Numbered from the stretch's first letter, positions 53,048-62,472 are shown. The stretch is DNA of 64,000 bases from Catellatospora methionotrophica (GCF_011297335.1 NZ_JAAOTJ010000011.1:152326-216325); one strand, 5' to 3'. Numbers and translations are program-made. Notes: generated by a model not told the origin, from the letters alone.

Positions 53048-53604
53048 GCCGTCGGCCCCCACTCCCCCGGCGCGGGCACGCCCGGCGGGCGGATGGCCTG
53101 GCGCTTGGAGCCGGTCTCGGACTCGCCCGGTTCCTTGGCTCCCGGCCACGGCTTGGCGACCCGGCTGGCCAGCACGAAGCTCTTGCGCAGCGGGTGGCCC
53201 TCGAACTCGGGCGGCAGCAGCAGCGGTTCCAGCGGGCCGGGGAAGCCGATGCCGAACATCTCGTACGTCTCCCGCTCGTGCCAGGCCGCGCCCGGGTACA
53301 CGCCGACGGCGGACTCCAGCGTGGCCCCGTCCACCGGCACCCGGGTGCGCAGCAGCACCCCGTGCCGCTCGGCCGTCGACCACACGTGCGCGACGACGTC
53401 GTAGCCCGCTGCCAGCTCGTCCACGGCCGACAGCCAGTCGAAGAAGTCGCAGCCCAGCTCGTCGCGCGCGGCGGTCAGCGCGGGCAGCCAGGATCCGGTG
53501 GGCACGTCGACGACCGCGCGCGCGTACGGGCCGCCGCCCGACACGCCCGCCTCCGCGCCTGCCACGGACCCGGCCAGGCGCGCTCCGATCTCCTCCGGCG
53601 TCAT
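53044..53604 (-). CDS. nuoC: NuoC, complex I 30-kDa subunit
   Basis: 186 aa from the ATG at 53604, with AGGA 8 nt upstream (MTPEEIGARLAGSVAGAEAG). The family signature WHERETYEMFGIGFPGPLEP LLLPPEFEGHPLRKSFVL is clear. It is a single NuoC, not fused to NuoD. It is separated from nuoB by 2.8 kb, with an opposite-strand sigma factor between. Confidence 0.93.
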   Translation of the reverse strand: MTPEEIGARLAGSVAGAEAGVSGGGPYARAVVDVPTGSWLPALTAARDELGCDFFDWLSAVDELAAGYDVVAHVWSTAERHGVLLRTRVPVDGATLESAVGVYPGAAWHERETYEMFGIGFPGPLEPLLLPPEFEGHPLRKSFVLASRVAKPWPGAKEPGESETGSKRQAIRPPGVPAPGEWGPTA

Positions 53605-53735
53605 GCCCGGCATCCTATGCCCGCGACGGCCCGCCACGCCCCACCTCACCGGCCACGGCTGCCCCGATGGCACTACAGCAGTGTTGATCGCACCCGCTAT
53701 GCTGCGGCGGATTTCCGACACCTCTGGAGCTGCCC

Positions 53736-54236
53736 GTGAACGAACACCGCGAATTCGCGGAGTTCTACAGCGCGTCGTTCCAGAAGCTCGCCGCCGCGCT
53801 GTACGTGTACACCGGGGATCTGCCCGAGGCCCAGGACGTGGTGCAGGAAGCCATGATCCGGGCACTGTCGCGATGGTCGACGGTGTCCACGTACGACGAG
53901 CCCGCCGCGTGGGTGCGCCGGGTCGCCTGGAACATCGCGACCAGCCGCTGGCGGCGGGTGCGGCGCGGCTTCGAGCTGGCCTCCCGGGGGCACCGCGAGG
54001 AGCTCTCGCCGGGTCCGGAACCTGACCGGGTGGCCATCGTCACGGCACTTTCCGACCTGCCCACCCGCCAACGGCAGGCGGTGATCCTGCACTATCTGGA
54101 GGATCTGCCGATCGCGGAGATCGCTGCGATGATCGGCGTGGCCGAGGGAACGGTCAAGTCCTGGCTGCACCGAGCCCGGACCACCCTCGCCGACCGGCTG
54201 TCCGAGCTGGCCCCGGAGGAGGTCGACCGTGTCTGA
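53736..54236 (+). CDS. ECF sigma factor, SigE-like family
   Basis: 166 aa with GTG start. Region 2 (FYSASFQKLAAALYVYTGDL; AQDVVQEAMIRALSRW) and region 4 (LPTRQRQAVILHYLEDLPIA; IGVAEGTVKSWLHRARTTLA) are complete. It overlaps the downstream gene by 8 nt, so it is coupled to its likely anti-sigma partner. It is transcribed opposite to the nuo genes that flank it. Confidence 0.95.
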   Translation: MNEHREFAEFYSASFQKLAAALYVYTGDLPEAQDVVQEAMIRALSRWSTVSTYDEPAAWVRRVAWNIATSRWRRVRRGFELASRGHREELSPGPEPDRVAIVTALSDLPTRQRQAVILHYLEDLPIAEIAAMIGVAEGTVKSWLHRARTTLADRLSELAPEEVDRV

Positions 54237-55062
54237 CGACCTGCGCCGCCTGCTCGCCGACGCCAGCCGGGCCGCGTCGCCGTACGTGCGCCCGCCGGGC
54301 CACGAAGCCGCCCGGCGCACCCTGCGACGCCGCCGGGTCACCCGGGTGTCCGGGCTGGCCGTGGTGCTCACGCTGGCCCTCGTGCTCGGCACGAACCTCA
54401 TCCCGCAGTCCACGTCGCCGGTGCCGCCGCTGCTGCCGACCCCGTCCACGGGACCCACCGCCGACCCGTCCGCCTCGCCGTCCTGGCCCGCACCGACGCC
54501 GACGACCACGCCGTCGCCGGTGCTCACGCCCTCGACGGGCGCAGGCGCCACGCCGTCACCCGGGGCGCTGCCCAGCGGCACGCCACGGCCGACCGGGCAG
54601 CCGGTGGCGAACCCGGATCCCAGCCCGAGCCCGAGTCCGTCCCCGTCGCCCTCACCGCCGCCGGAGCCCGCCTGCGTGGACCTCGTGATCCCGCAGATCA
54701 CCAACGCGACGACGCCCGCACCCGCCACGATGACGTTCAGCATCGCCCCGGCCGACCTGGACCGGCTCTGCGAGGGCTGGCAGATCCACGTGAGCTGGGC
54801 GGCCTACCGCACGTATGACGCGGAGACCCAGATGTACACCAGCGGTGGCGACTTCGTGCTCACCGCCGCGTCGCCGACCCGGACCGGCCGGCTGTGGAGT
54901 GAGTACGGCTGCACCGGCGACCGCTACTTCTCCTTCGGCAGCCTCCCCACCCTGCCCGACACGTTCCCCCGAGGCGAGCACCTGGACCTGCCGTCGTGGG
55001 CGCCGGGCCGCACCACCGGCGTCTTCCTGCGCCACTACCTGGTGCCGCAGCCGGGCTGCTGA
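54229..55062 (+). CDS. Membrane protein with long Pro/Ser/Thr spacer, probable anti-sigma partner
   Basis: 277 aa. N-terminal cytoplasmic part (about 35 residues), one membrane helix (VSGLAVVLTLALVLGTNLI), then about 100 residues of Pro/Ser/Thr-rich spacer with a PSPSPSPSP run, and an extracellular domain of about 130 residues with four cysteines (ACVDL; LCEGW; YGCTG; QPGC). No anti-sigma zinc motif is visible, so the anti-sigma role rests on position. It converges with the DUF2252 gene, 10 bp away. Confidence 0.8.
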   Translation: MSDDLRRLLADASRAASPYVRPPGHEAARRTLRRRRVTRVSGLAVVLTLALVLGTNLIPQSTSPVPPLLPTPSTGPTADPSASPSWPAPTPTTTPSPVLTPSTGAGATPSPGALPSGTPRPTGQPVANPDPSPSPSPSPSPSPPPEPACVDLVIPQITNATTPAPATMTFSIAPADLDRLCEGWQIHVSWAAYRTYDAETQMYTSGGDFVLTAASPTRTGRLWSEYGCTGDRYFSFGSLPTLPDTFPRGEHLDLPSWAPGRTTGVFLRHYLVPQPGC

Positions 55063-55072
55063 GCCCGCGCCG

Positions 55073-56380
55073 TCATACGCCCGGGATCGCGCCGTTGCGG
55101 AACAGGTCGACGAAGAGCTGGTGGTCGCCGCGGGCCTGGGCGCCGTACGCGTGCGCGAACGCGACCAGGCCGCCGACGAACCCGGTCTCGTCGCGGTCGA
55201 GTTCGGCCACGATCGCCTCCTCGGTGGAGAAGTCGACCAGGTCGTGGCTGGACTCGTCGTCGGCGACCGAGTGCATGCGGGCCACCGCCCGGCCCAGCTC
55301 ACGCACCACGCTGACCAGTTCGTCGGGTTCGTTGACGTCGGACCAGTCCAGGTCGGCGGCGTACGGCGACACTTCGGCGACCAGCTGACCGACCCCGTCC
55401 AGCGCGGTGTAGCCCAGCCACGCGTCGGCGGCTGCCTGCAGGGCCCGCTGCGACTCGGCGGTGCGGTGGCCCTGGTGCACGAAGTAGCCGCGCACCCGGG
55501 CGTCGTCGATGTGCCGGGCGACCGCCGGGGTCTGCGCCTGCTTCATGTAGACGACGACGTCGTTCTCCAGCGCCTGGGTGTGCCCCTCCAGTAGCAGGCT
55601 GTACGACGGCAGCCCGGCCGAGCCGATGCCCACGCCCTTGCGCAGCACCACGTCCTTGATGGTGCGCTCGATCCCGGTGTGGCCGTTGTGCGCGTGGTAC
55701 GGGTTCAGCGTGCCGAGGTAGCCGCGGAACGCCTCCTCGACGGCGGCCCTGGTCGGCGCGTCGATCTGGTAGACGCCGTCGCGTTCGGCGAAGCGGCGCT
55801 CGTACCGGTCGATGACGGTCATGCCCTGCAGCAGGTCGACCCGCGTGTTGAGGCGGGCCTGCTGGAGCACCCGGTGCAGCGGGCCGGTGGTGGTGGACAG
55901 GGTCAGCGAGCCGATGGCGTCGTCGCCGCCGAGCGCGATGGCCCGCAGCTCGGCCAGGTACGACGCGGCGAAGTCCTGGATCAGGTAGCCGATGGTCTCG
56001 TCCGACAGCGCCTTGGCGTAGCCGAGCAGCGCGATGCTGGCGCACAGCCGCCGCAGGTCCCACAGGAACGGGCCGACGTACGCCTCGTCGAAGTCGTTGA
56101 CGTTGAAGACCAGCACGCCCTCGGCGTTCATGTAGGTGCCGAAGTTCTCCGCGTGCAGGTCGCCGTGGATCCACACCCGGCTGGTCTGCGGGGTCAGGAA
56201 GGTGTCGTCGGCGTACTGCCCGTTCATGTCGGCGTAGAACAGCGCGGCGCTGCCGCGGTAGAACGCGAACGCGCTGGACGCCATCTTGCGGAACTTTCGC
56301 CGGAACGCGGCGGGCTCGGCCCTCATCAGCGGGCCGAACTCGGTGACCAGCACGTCCAGGATCTGTTCGGAACGCGTCAT
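55073..56380 (-). CDS. DUF2252 family protein, kinase-like fold
   Basis: 435 aa from the ATG at 56380 (MTRSEQILDVLVTEFGPLMR). The motif WIHGDLHAENFGTYMNAEGV and the later NDFDEAYVGPFLWDL resemble the catalytic HGDxxxxN and DFD of aminoglycoside-phosphotransferase-like kinases; GHTQALENDVVVYMKQAQTP is the lysine-bearing segment. The biological substrate is not known. It starts 53 nt after nuoB on the same strand, so co-transcription is possible. Confidence 0.9.
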   Translation of the reverse strand: MTRSEQILDVLVTEFGPLMRAEPAAFRRKFRKMASSAFAFYRGSAALFYADMNGQYADDTFLTPQTSRVWIHGDLHAENFGTYMNAEGVLVFNVNDFDEAYVGPFLWDLRRLCASIALLGYAKALSDETIGYLIQDFAASYLAELRAIALGGDDAIGSLTLSTTTGPLHRVLQQARLNTRVDLLQGMTVIDRYERRFAERDGVYQIDAPTRAAVEEAFRGYLGTLNPYHAHNGHTGIERTIKDVVLRKGVGIGSAGLPSYSLLLEGHTQALENDVVVYMKQAQTPAVARHIDDARVRGYFVHQGHRTAESQRALQAAADAWLGYTALDGVGQLVAEVSPYAADLDWSDVNEPDELVSVVRELGRAVARMHSVADDESSHDLVDFSTEEAIVAELDRDETGFVGGLVAFAHAYGAQARGDHQLFVDLFRNGAIPGV

Positions 56381-56432
56381 GGTGTGGACGCTAACCCGTG
56401 ATCGCAACCGGGCGCGGCACAAACCTGACAGG

Positions 56433-56954
56433 TCAGGCCGGTGGTGCCACGATCGGGGCGGTCAGCGCGGCCGGGTCCGGGCGGTGTACGCCGCCGAAGC
56501 CGGACTGCTCCGCGGCGATCTTCTCCTGCAGGCGCAGGATGCCGTGCAGCAGTGCTTCGGGCCGCGGCGGGCAGCCGGGCACGTACACGTCCACCGGGAT
56601 GATCTGGTCCACGCCCTTGGTCACCGAGTACGAGTCCCAGTAGGGCCCGCCGCAGTTGCTGCACGCGCCGAAGGAGATGACGTACTTGGGCTCGGGCATC
56701 TGGTCGTACAGCCGCTTGATGGCCGGGGCCATCTTGTCGGTGACCGTGCCCGACACGACCATCAGGTCGGCCTGGCGGGGGCCGTGCGCGAACGGGATGA
56801 CGCCCAGCCGCATGAAGTCGTGCCGCCCCATGCTGCTGGCGATGAACTCGATCGCGCAGCAGGCCAGCCCGAAGTTGAACACCCACAGCGAGTAGCGCCG
56901 ACCCCAGTTCAGCACGAACTTGATCGGATCTCCGAGCACCGAGGGCAGGGCCAT
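56433..56954 (-). CDS. nuoB: NuoB, complex I [4Fe-4S] N2 subunit
   Basis: 173 aa. The N2-cluster cysteines are all present: C32-C33 (LACCAIEF), the Cys in GACSNCGG and the Cys in [28 protein letters not shown] and [19 protein letters not shown] are conserved. It starts 11 nt after an unknown gene. It is isolated from nuoC-N by the intervening genes, and no nuoA is next to it. Confidence 0.96.
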   Translation of the reverse strand: MALPSVLGDPIKFVLNWGRRYSLWVFNFGLACCAIEFIASSMGRHDFMRLGVIPFAHGPRQADLMVVSGTVTDKMAPAIKRLYDQMPEPKYVISFGACSNCGGPYWDSYSVTKGVDQIIPVDVYVPGCPPRPEALLHGILRLQEKIAAEQSGFGGVHRPDPAALTAPIVAPPA

Positions 56955-56964
56955 ACGCGTCAGC

Positions 56965-57990
56965 CTAGACCGCCGCGGTGGGCGGGACGTAGCCCAACCA
57001 CGCCTCGACCTCTTCCTGGGTCAGGATGCGGTCGACGCGCACCTGCGCGGTGATCGGGAAACGCCGTCCCGGCCGCCAGTGCCGGCTGTAGCGGGCGTCG
57101 TCGAGCACCAGGATGCGCGAGCCGCTGACCACCGCGATGTCGGCCGGACCGGCCTCGTTGCGCATGGTCGCGCCGGTCGCGTCGGTGAGGTGGAAGCTGT
57201 CGTCCACGTGCTCCAGCACGGTGCCGTCGGGCCCGTGCTGGAACGCGCTGACCCAGCGTGCGTCGGGCCGCTTGCCCTGCACCAGGCCCGCCCCGATCAG
57301 CGCGTCGGCCAGCAGGGTCTGCAGCTGGAAGTTGTCGGCGACGCCGCTGATGTACACCATCGCCCCGCGCCGGGTCGGCCGGTGCAGCACCAGCAGGTGC
57401 TCGTCGACGATGCGCAGCGCCAGGATGAGCCGCATGAACGCGGGGGCGGCCGAGTGCAGCGGGTCGACCTGCGCGGTCCACGCGGCCCGGTCGCCGAGCT
57501 GCGCCCGCGCCTCGGCGTGGTGCAGGCATGCCACCGCGGCCAGCGCCCAGTGCGGCGCGTCGCGCCACGCCGCGACCAGCGGCATCGCCCGGTCCGGACC
57601 GAGCTGTGCGGCCAGCAGGCCGGTCGCCATGGTGATGTCCAGCTGGGTGCGCTCGGGCAGCGACCGTCCGCCGCCGTACGCCATCCAGGCGTCGATGAAC
57701 GCGTGGGTGCCGGTCAGCGCACTGCCCAGGCGCTCCAGCACGATCCTGGTCAGCGGGCCGGGTGACCCGCCGAGCTCGACCAGCGCACCGGCGGCCGTGG
57801 CCGCGGTGGCCGCGACGAACGGGATCGGCGCCGCCCCGATGGCCGGGGCCAGATGGGTCACCGCCGGGGTCAGCTCGTGCGCCGGGGCCAGGCGGGCCGC
57901 CTGCACCAGCGGTGCCACCGCGGCCAGCGCGGAGTTCACGTCCTGGCCGAGGATGAGCTGGTGGAACCGCTGAACCTGCTGCACGAACAT
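56965..57990 (-). CDS. Unknown protein upstream of nuoB
   Basis: About 341 aa from the ATG at 57990 ([20 protein letters not shown]), preceded by GGGGAGGG; an ATG 9 codons earlier is possible. Ala/Leu-rich helical in the first 200 residues, with more beta character later ([39 protein letters not shown]). No membrane helix, motif or family recognised. Eleven bp separate it from nuoB, so it is probably in the same transcript. Confidence 0.7.
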   Translation of the reverse strand: MFVQQVQRFHQLILGQDVNSALAAVAPLVQAARLAPAHELTPAVTHLAPAIGAAPIPFVAATAATAAGALVELGGSPGPLTRIVLERLGSALTGTHAFIDAWMAYGGGRSLPERTQLDITMATGLLAAQLGPDRAMPLVAAWRDAPHWALAAVACLHHAEARAQLGDRAAWTAQVDPLHSAAPAFMRLILALRIVDEHLLVLHRPTRRGAMVYISGVADNFQLQTLLADALIGAGLVQGKRPDARWVSAFQHGPDGTVLEHVDDSFHLTDATGATMRNEAGPADIAVVSGSRILVLDDARYSRHWRPGRRFPITAQVRVDRILTQEEVEAWLGYVPPTAAV

Positions 57991-58031
57991 GTGGCGTGCA
58001 CCCTCCCCTGAGGTCATGACACAACGTGGAG

Positions 58032-59420
58032 CTACCTGGCCGGAGCCACCTCGGGCAGCGGGTCGGCGAGGTCGTTGACCGCCGGGTCGCCACCGAGGTC
58101 GTACCCCCGCAGCAGCACCAGCGCGATGCCCACGATAAGACCCGGCACCACGGTGAACCCGAGCAGTACTCCCGTCTTCGCCAGATCGCTCTGCGCGACC
58201 GTCTCACCTGCGGTGGTGGAGATGTAGCCGAACAGCTGGAGCACGACGCCGAAGATGAACGGCCCGAGCGCCAGACCCAGGGTCTCCCCCGCCGTCCACA
58301 CGCCGGTGAACACGCCCGCCTGCCGCTTGCCGGTGCGCGCGGTGTCGTACGCGATGCAGTCGGGCAGCATCGACAGGCCGAACAGCTGCTGCCCGGCGTA
58401 GCCGAAGCCCATCAGCGCGATGATCGAGTAGATCGCCCAGTGCGGCAGCAGCGGGGCGGCCGACAGCCCGAGCGTCGCCACGGTGAGCGTGATCGAGGCG
58501 ACCACGTAGCCCTTGAGCTTGCCCAGGCGCTCGCCGACGCGCCGCCACAGCGGCATCACGAACAGGGCCGGGCTGACCACGACCACGAACAGCGCGGTGG
58601 TGGTGCCCGCGTCGCCGAGCACGTGCTTGGCGAAGTACTCGACGCCGCCGAGCATGCAGGCCACTCCGGTCGACTGGGCCACGAAGCAGGCCACCAGCAC
58701 CCGGAACGGCCGGTTGGCGGCGACGACCTTGAGCTGGGCGCGCAGCGACGGCTCGCTCGCGGTGATCGCGCCGGTCGGGGCGGAGCGGGTGCTCACGAAC
58801 ACGATCAGCGTGCCCGCCACCATGATCGTCGCGACGAACAGCGCCATCCAGCGGTAGCCGGGCAGGCCGCCGCCCATCGCGTCGCGGATGATCGGAGCCA
58901 TCGCGCCGGACACCAGGATCGAGGTGGCCAGCAGCGCGACCCGCCAGGTCATCAGCCGGGTGCGCTCGGAGTAGGAGCTGGTCATCTCGGCGGGCATGGC
59001 CACGTAGGGCACCTGGAAGAACGCGAACGCGGTGGCCGTCAGCAGGAACATCACCGCGACGTACAGGCCCGCCTGGCCGCCGTCGCCGAACGGCGCCATG
59101 AACAGCAGCGCGAACAGCACGGCCATGCCGAGGCCGGCGAAGAGCAGGTAGGGGCGGCGGGCACCCCAGCGCGTCTGGGTGCGGTCCGAGATGCGGCCCA
59201 CCACGGGGTTGAGCATGACGTCCCAGGCCTTGGGCAGCAGCACCAGCAGGCCCGCCAGGCCAGCCGCGACACCTAGGGTGTCGGTCAGGTACGGCAGCAG
59301 CAACAGGCCAGGGACGGTGCCGAAAGCACCGGTCACCAGGGAGCCGAGCGAATATCCGACTCGCACACGAGTGGGAAGCGCTTCGTCCGGGGCCTCCATC
59401 ACCTCCACACTGGATGTCAT
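58032..59420 (-). CDS. Sugar:cation symporter-like MFS transporter (GPH type)
   Basis: 462 aa with about 12 helices. The ATG at 59420 (MTSSVEVMEAPDEALPTRVR) is used; an ATG 7 codons in is possible. The first-loop GPH/MFS pattern (WDVMLNPVVGRISDRTQTRW GARRP) and FFQVPYVAMPAEMTSSYSER point to the glycoside-pentoside-hexuronide group; the substrate is not deducible. It is divergent from the ggt-like gene, 28 bp apart. Confidence 0.9.
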   Translation of the reverse strand: MTSSVEVMEAPDEALPTRVRVGYSLGSLVTGAFGTVPGLLLLPYLTDTLGVAAGLAGLLVLLPKAWDVMLNPVVGRISDRTQTRWGARRPYLLFAGLGMAVLFALLFMAPFGDGGQAGLYVAVMFLLTATAFAFFQVPYVAMPAEMTSSYSERTRLMTWRVALLATSILVSGAMAPIIRDAMGGGLPGYRWMALFVATIMVAGTLIVFVSTRSAPTGAITASEPSLRAQLKVVAANRPFRVLVACFVAQSTGVACMLGGVEYFAKHVLGDAGTTTALFVVVVSPALFVMPLWRRVGERLGKLKGYVVASITLTVATLGLSAAPLLPHWAIYSIIALMGFGYAGQQLFGLSMLPDCIAYDTARTGKRQAGVFTGVWTAGETLGLALGPFIFGVVLQLFGYISTTAGETVAQSDLAKTGVLLGFTVVPGLIVGIALVLLRGYDLGGDPAVNDLADPLPEVAPAR

Positions 59421-59448
59421 GAGCGCGGATGGTACGGGAGGCGAGTGA

Positions 59449-60852
59449 ATGCTGGTACCTGCCGGTGTGGCAGCGGGCCATCCGGCCACCGCTGATGTAG
59501 GCCTTCGGGTACTGCGGATGGGCGGAACGGCCGCCGACGCGGCGGTCGCCGCGACGCTGGCCGCCTGCGTGGCTGAGACGATCTTCACGGGCCTGGGCGG
59601 CGGCGGATACGCCACGTACTTCGAAGCTTCGACGGGGCGGGTCACCTGCCTTGATTTCTTCGTCGCGATGCCCGGCCTGGATGGGGATCGTAAGGCTGAG
59701 CCCATGAGACCGATCGCCGTCCGGTTCGGTGAGGTGCCGCTGCCCTACGAGATCGGCGGCGCGTCGGTCGCGGTGCCCGGCCTACCCGCCGGATGTGGCG
59801 AGATTCACTCACGTTGGGGTGCCCTGTCCTGGGCCGATGTCGTCGCACCCGCCGCCGAGCTGGCCCGCGCCGGAGTGGCCATGCCGGTGGCGCACGCGGT
59901 CACGCTGCCCTCCCTGATCGAGGCCATGCTGCCCGGCCAGGGCGGCTCCGCGTACGCCCCCGGCGGCCGCCTGCTGCAGGGCGGGGACCGGCTGTTCCAT
60001 GCCGGGCTGGCCGACGCGCTCGACATCCTCGCCGCCGACGGCCCCGGCACCTGCTACACGGGCAAGCTCGGCGCGGCGGTCGTGGAGTCGGTACGCGCCG
60101 ACGGCGGGGCGCTCGGGCCACTCGACCTGTCCGCGTACCAGGTGCTCGAACGAGCCGTGAACAGCGCCGAGCTGGGCGGGAGCACCGTGCTCGGCCGGGC
60201 CGACCTCAACCGCACCGTGCAGACCCTGCGCGCGCTGCCCCCCGACCTCGCGGACCTGCCCCACCCCGAACGCGCCGTGGTGCTGGCCGACGCGCTCGAC
60301 GTACGCGGCCCCGACGACCGGCTCGGCGACACCACCAACGTCACCGCCGTCGACGACGCGGGCAACGCCTGCGTCATCACCACCACGCTCGGCCTGGGCT
60401 CCGGTGTCTGGCTGCCCGGCCTGGGCGTGCACCTCAACTCGATGCTCGGTGAGGGCGAGCTGTACTCCGGCGAGCTGGCCCCCGGCGAGCGCCTGGCCTC
60501 GATGATGTGCCCGCTCGTGGTGCTCGGCCCCGGCGGCGCGCTCCGGCTGGCCATCGGCTCCGCCGGAGCCTCCCGGATCCGCTCGGCCCTGCTGCGCACC
60601 CTGGTCGGCGTGCTGATCGACGACCTGCCCACCCGCGACGCCGTACGCGCCCCCCGCCTGCATCCCGTAGACGACGTCGTCCACGTCGAGCCCCACTTCC
60701 CCGTCCCCGAGGAGATGGCCCTCGCCGACTCCGGCTATACCGTCAACCGCTGGGCCGCCCGCAGCCACTACTTCGGAGGCGTCTCCGCCATCGGCACCAC
60801 CGGCGCCTCCGGCGACCCCCGCCGCGGCGGCACCGCCCGCCTCCTGGGTTGA
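59449..60852 (+). CDS. Gamma-glutamyltransferase family protein
   Basis: 467 aa, shorter than the usual 530-580. N-terminal GT signatures (GGTAADAAVAATLAACVAET; GLGGGGYATYFEASTG) and the autoprocessing Thr region, here GDTTNVTAVDDAGNACVITT, are present; the usual TTHxS is TTNVT. The nucleophile-supporting segment LNSMLGEGE is kept. No signal peptide, so the protein may be cytoplasmic. It may cleave or transfer gamma-glutamyl groups, but the changed motif makes activity uncertain. Confidence 0.85.
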   Translation: MLVPAGVAAGHPATADVGLRVLRMGGTAADAAVAATLAACVAETIFTGLGGGGYATYFEASTGRVTCLDFFVAMPGLDGDRKAEPMRPIAVRFGEVPLPYEIGGASVAVPGLPAGCGEIHSRWGALSWADVVAPAAELARAGVAMPVAHAVTLPSLIEAMLPGQGGSAYAPGGRLLQGGDRLFHAGLADALDILAADGPGTCYTGKLGAAVVESVRADGGALGPLDLSAYQVLERAVNSAELGGSTVLGRADLNRTVQTLRALPPDLADLPHPERAVVLADALDVRGPDDRLGDTTNVTAVDDAGNACVITTTLGLGSGVWLPGLGVHLNSMLGEGELYSGELAPGERLASMMCPLVVLGPGGALRLAIGSAGASRIRSALLRTLVGVLIDDLPTRDAVRAPRLHPVDDVVHVEPHFPVPEEMALADSGYTVNRWAARSHYFGGVSAIGTTGASGDPRRGGTARLLG

Positions 60853-60874
60853 CCTTGCCGCGGGTGGGCCGCGG

Positions 60875-61168
60875 TCAGTTGATCGCGGTGGGGGCGACGC
60901 GGTCGCCGCGGAAGGGGACGCCCTCGGCGGTCAGGCGGCGGCGGGCCTCGTTCTCGTGGCCGGGGGGCAGGCGGCCGCCCGCGCCGACGACCCGGTGCCA
61001 GGGCACCCCGCCGCCGTGCCGGGCCATGATCGTGCCGACGCGGCGGGCCGAGTTGCGCCCCGACTCGTCCGCCAGGGCGTCGGCGATCGCACCGTAGGTC
61101 ATCACCCGGCCGGAGGGAATCCGCTCGACCATCCGCAGCACCGCTTCGGTGTACTCCTCCGGCGTCAT
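60875..61168 (-). CDS. Alkyltransferase-like protein (ATL), active-site Cys replaced by Trp
   Basis: 97 aa, the DNA-binding domain of an O6-alkylguanine-DNA alkyltransferase (RIPSGRVMTYGAIADALADE). The usual PCHRV is PWHRV (GVPWHRVVGAGGRLPP), so it cannot transfer alkyl groups. ATLs bind alkylated guanines and pass them to nucleotide excision repair. It lies alone, convergent with the ggt-like gene, 22 bp away. Confidence 0.93.
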   Translation of the reverse strand: MTPEEYTEAVLRMVERIPSGRVMTYGAIADALADESGRNSARRVGTIMARHGGGVPWHRVVGAGGRLPPGHENEARRRLTAEGVPFRGDRVAPTAIN

Positions 61169-61310
61169 GCGGGTCAGGCTAGTTGACCACGGCCCCGGGG
61201 CGGTGACACGCCGTCGAGCACGTCCACCCGTTCATGATCAACGCGGTAGGGCGCGCCAGCAGGTGAGATGGGTGCGCGAGCAGGAGCGGTGCGGGTGGTG
61301 GAATGGGCGG

Positions 61311-62420
61311 ATGCGTGGTGTGGTCACCCGGGCTCGGCGGGTCGTGGTGAAGGTGGGGTCGTCGTCGTTGACGACCGCCACCGGTGGGCTGGATCCGGAG
61401 CGGCTGGCGGGGCTCGTCGGGGCCCTGTGCAGCGTGGACGGGGAGCGGCGACGGGAGGTGGTGCTGGTGTCGTCGGGGGCGATCGCGGCGGGGCTGGCGC
61501 CGCTGGGGTTGACGCGGCGGCCACGCGACCTGGCCACCCAGCAGGCGGCGGCGAGCGTGGGCCAGGGGCGGCTGATGCACGCGTACACCGAGGAGTTCGG
61601 GCGGCACGGGCGGACCGTGGGGCAGGTGCTGCTGACCGTCGATGACGTGACGCGGCGGGCGCACTACCGCAACGCGCACCGTACGCTGCGCAAACTGCTC
61701 GACATGCAGGCTGTGCCGATCATCAACGAGAACGACACCGTGGCCACCGAGGAGATCCGGTTCGGCGACAACGACCGGCTCGCCGCGCTGGTCGCCGCGC
61801 TCGTCCAGGCCGACCTGCTGGTGCTGCTGTCGGACGTCGACGCGCTCTACACCGGCCACCCGTCGGCTCCCGGATCGCGGAAGGTCGACGAGGTCACCGA
61901 CTTCGCGCAGCTCGCCGAGGTGTCGGTCGGCGGCGTCGGCAGCGGGCTGGGCACCGGCGGCATGGTCACCAAGGTCGAGGCGGCCCGCATCGCGACCGAC
62001 GCGGGCATCCCGGTGGTGCTGACCGCTGCCCCGCTGGCCGCCGCCGCCCTGTCCGGCGAGGCGGTGGGCACGCTGTTCCACGCCGCGGGCGTACGCGCGA
62101 CCGCCCGACTGCACTGGCTCGCCCACGCCACCACGGCCCGCGGCCGCCTGCACCTGGACGCGGGCGCGGTCACCGCCGTCGTGGACCGCCGCGCCTCCCT
62201 GCTCCCGGCCGGCATCACCCGCGTCGACGGCGCCTTCACCGCCGGCGACCCCGTCGACCTCGTCGACGTCACCGGTCACCCGGTAGCCCGCGGCCTGGTC
62301 AACTACGACGCCCTCGAACTCCCCGGCCTCCTCGGCCGCTCCACCGGCGAACTGGCCGCCACCCTCGGCCCCGCCTACGAACGCGAGGTCATCCACCGCG
62401 ACGACCTCGTCCTCCTCTAA
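61311..62420 (+). CDS. proB: Glutamate 5-kinase
   Basis: 369 aa. It phosphorylates glutamate in the first step of proline synthesis. The amino-acid-kinase core ([57 protein letters not shown]) and the C-terminal PUA domain (from about 270) are complete. The ATG at 61311 is chosen; a weak GGAATGGG site lies upstream, and GTG codons follow inside. A 54-codon upstream extension exists but is not supported. It is followed by proA after 113 bp containing two hairpin repeats. Confidence 0.96.
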   Translation: MRGVVTRARRVVVKVGSSSLTTATGGLDPERLAGLVGALCSVDGERRREVVLVSSGAIAAGLAPLGLTRRPRDLATQQAAASVGQGRLMHAYTEEFGRHGRTVGQVLLTVDDVTRRAHYRNAHRTLRKLLDMQAVPIINENDTVATEEIRFGDNDRLAALVAALVQADLLVLLSDVDALYTGHPSAPGSRKVDEVTDFAQLAEVSVGGVGSGLGTGGMVTKVEAARIATDAGIPVVLTAAPLAAAALSGEAVGTLFHAAGVRATARLHWLAHATTARGRLHLDAGAVTAVVDRRASLLPAGITRVDGAFTAGDPVDLVDVTGHPVARGLVNYDALELPGLLGRSTGELAATLGPAYEREVIHRDDLVLL

Positions 62421-62472
62421 GGAAGGGCACCTTCCTAACGCTGTGCGTGGTGGAAGGGCACCTTCTTAACAC
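62418..62472. repeat. Two short hairpin repeats in the proB-proA gap
   Basis: Two direct copies of GGAAGGGCACCTTC(C/T)TAAC at 62421-62438 and 62452-62469 (the first with flanking TAA). Each contains the palindrome GGAAGG-GCA-CCTTCC or a near copy. A third, inverted copy is at 28293-28310. Confidence 0.75.
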
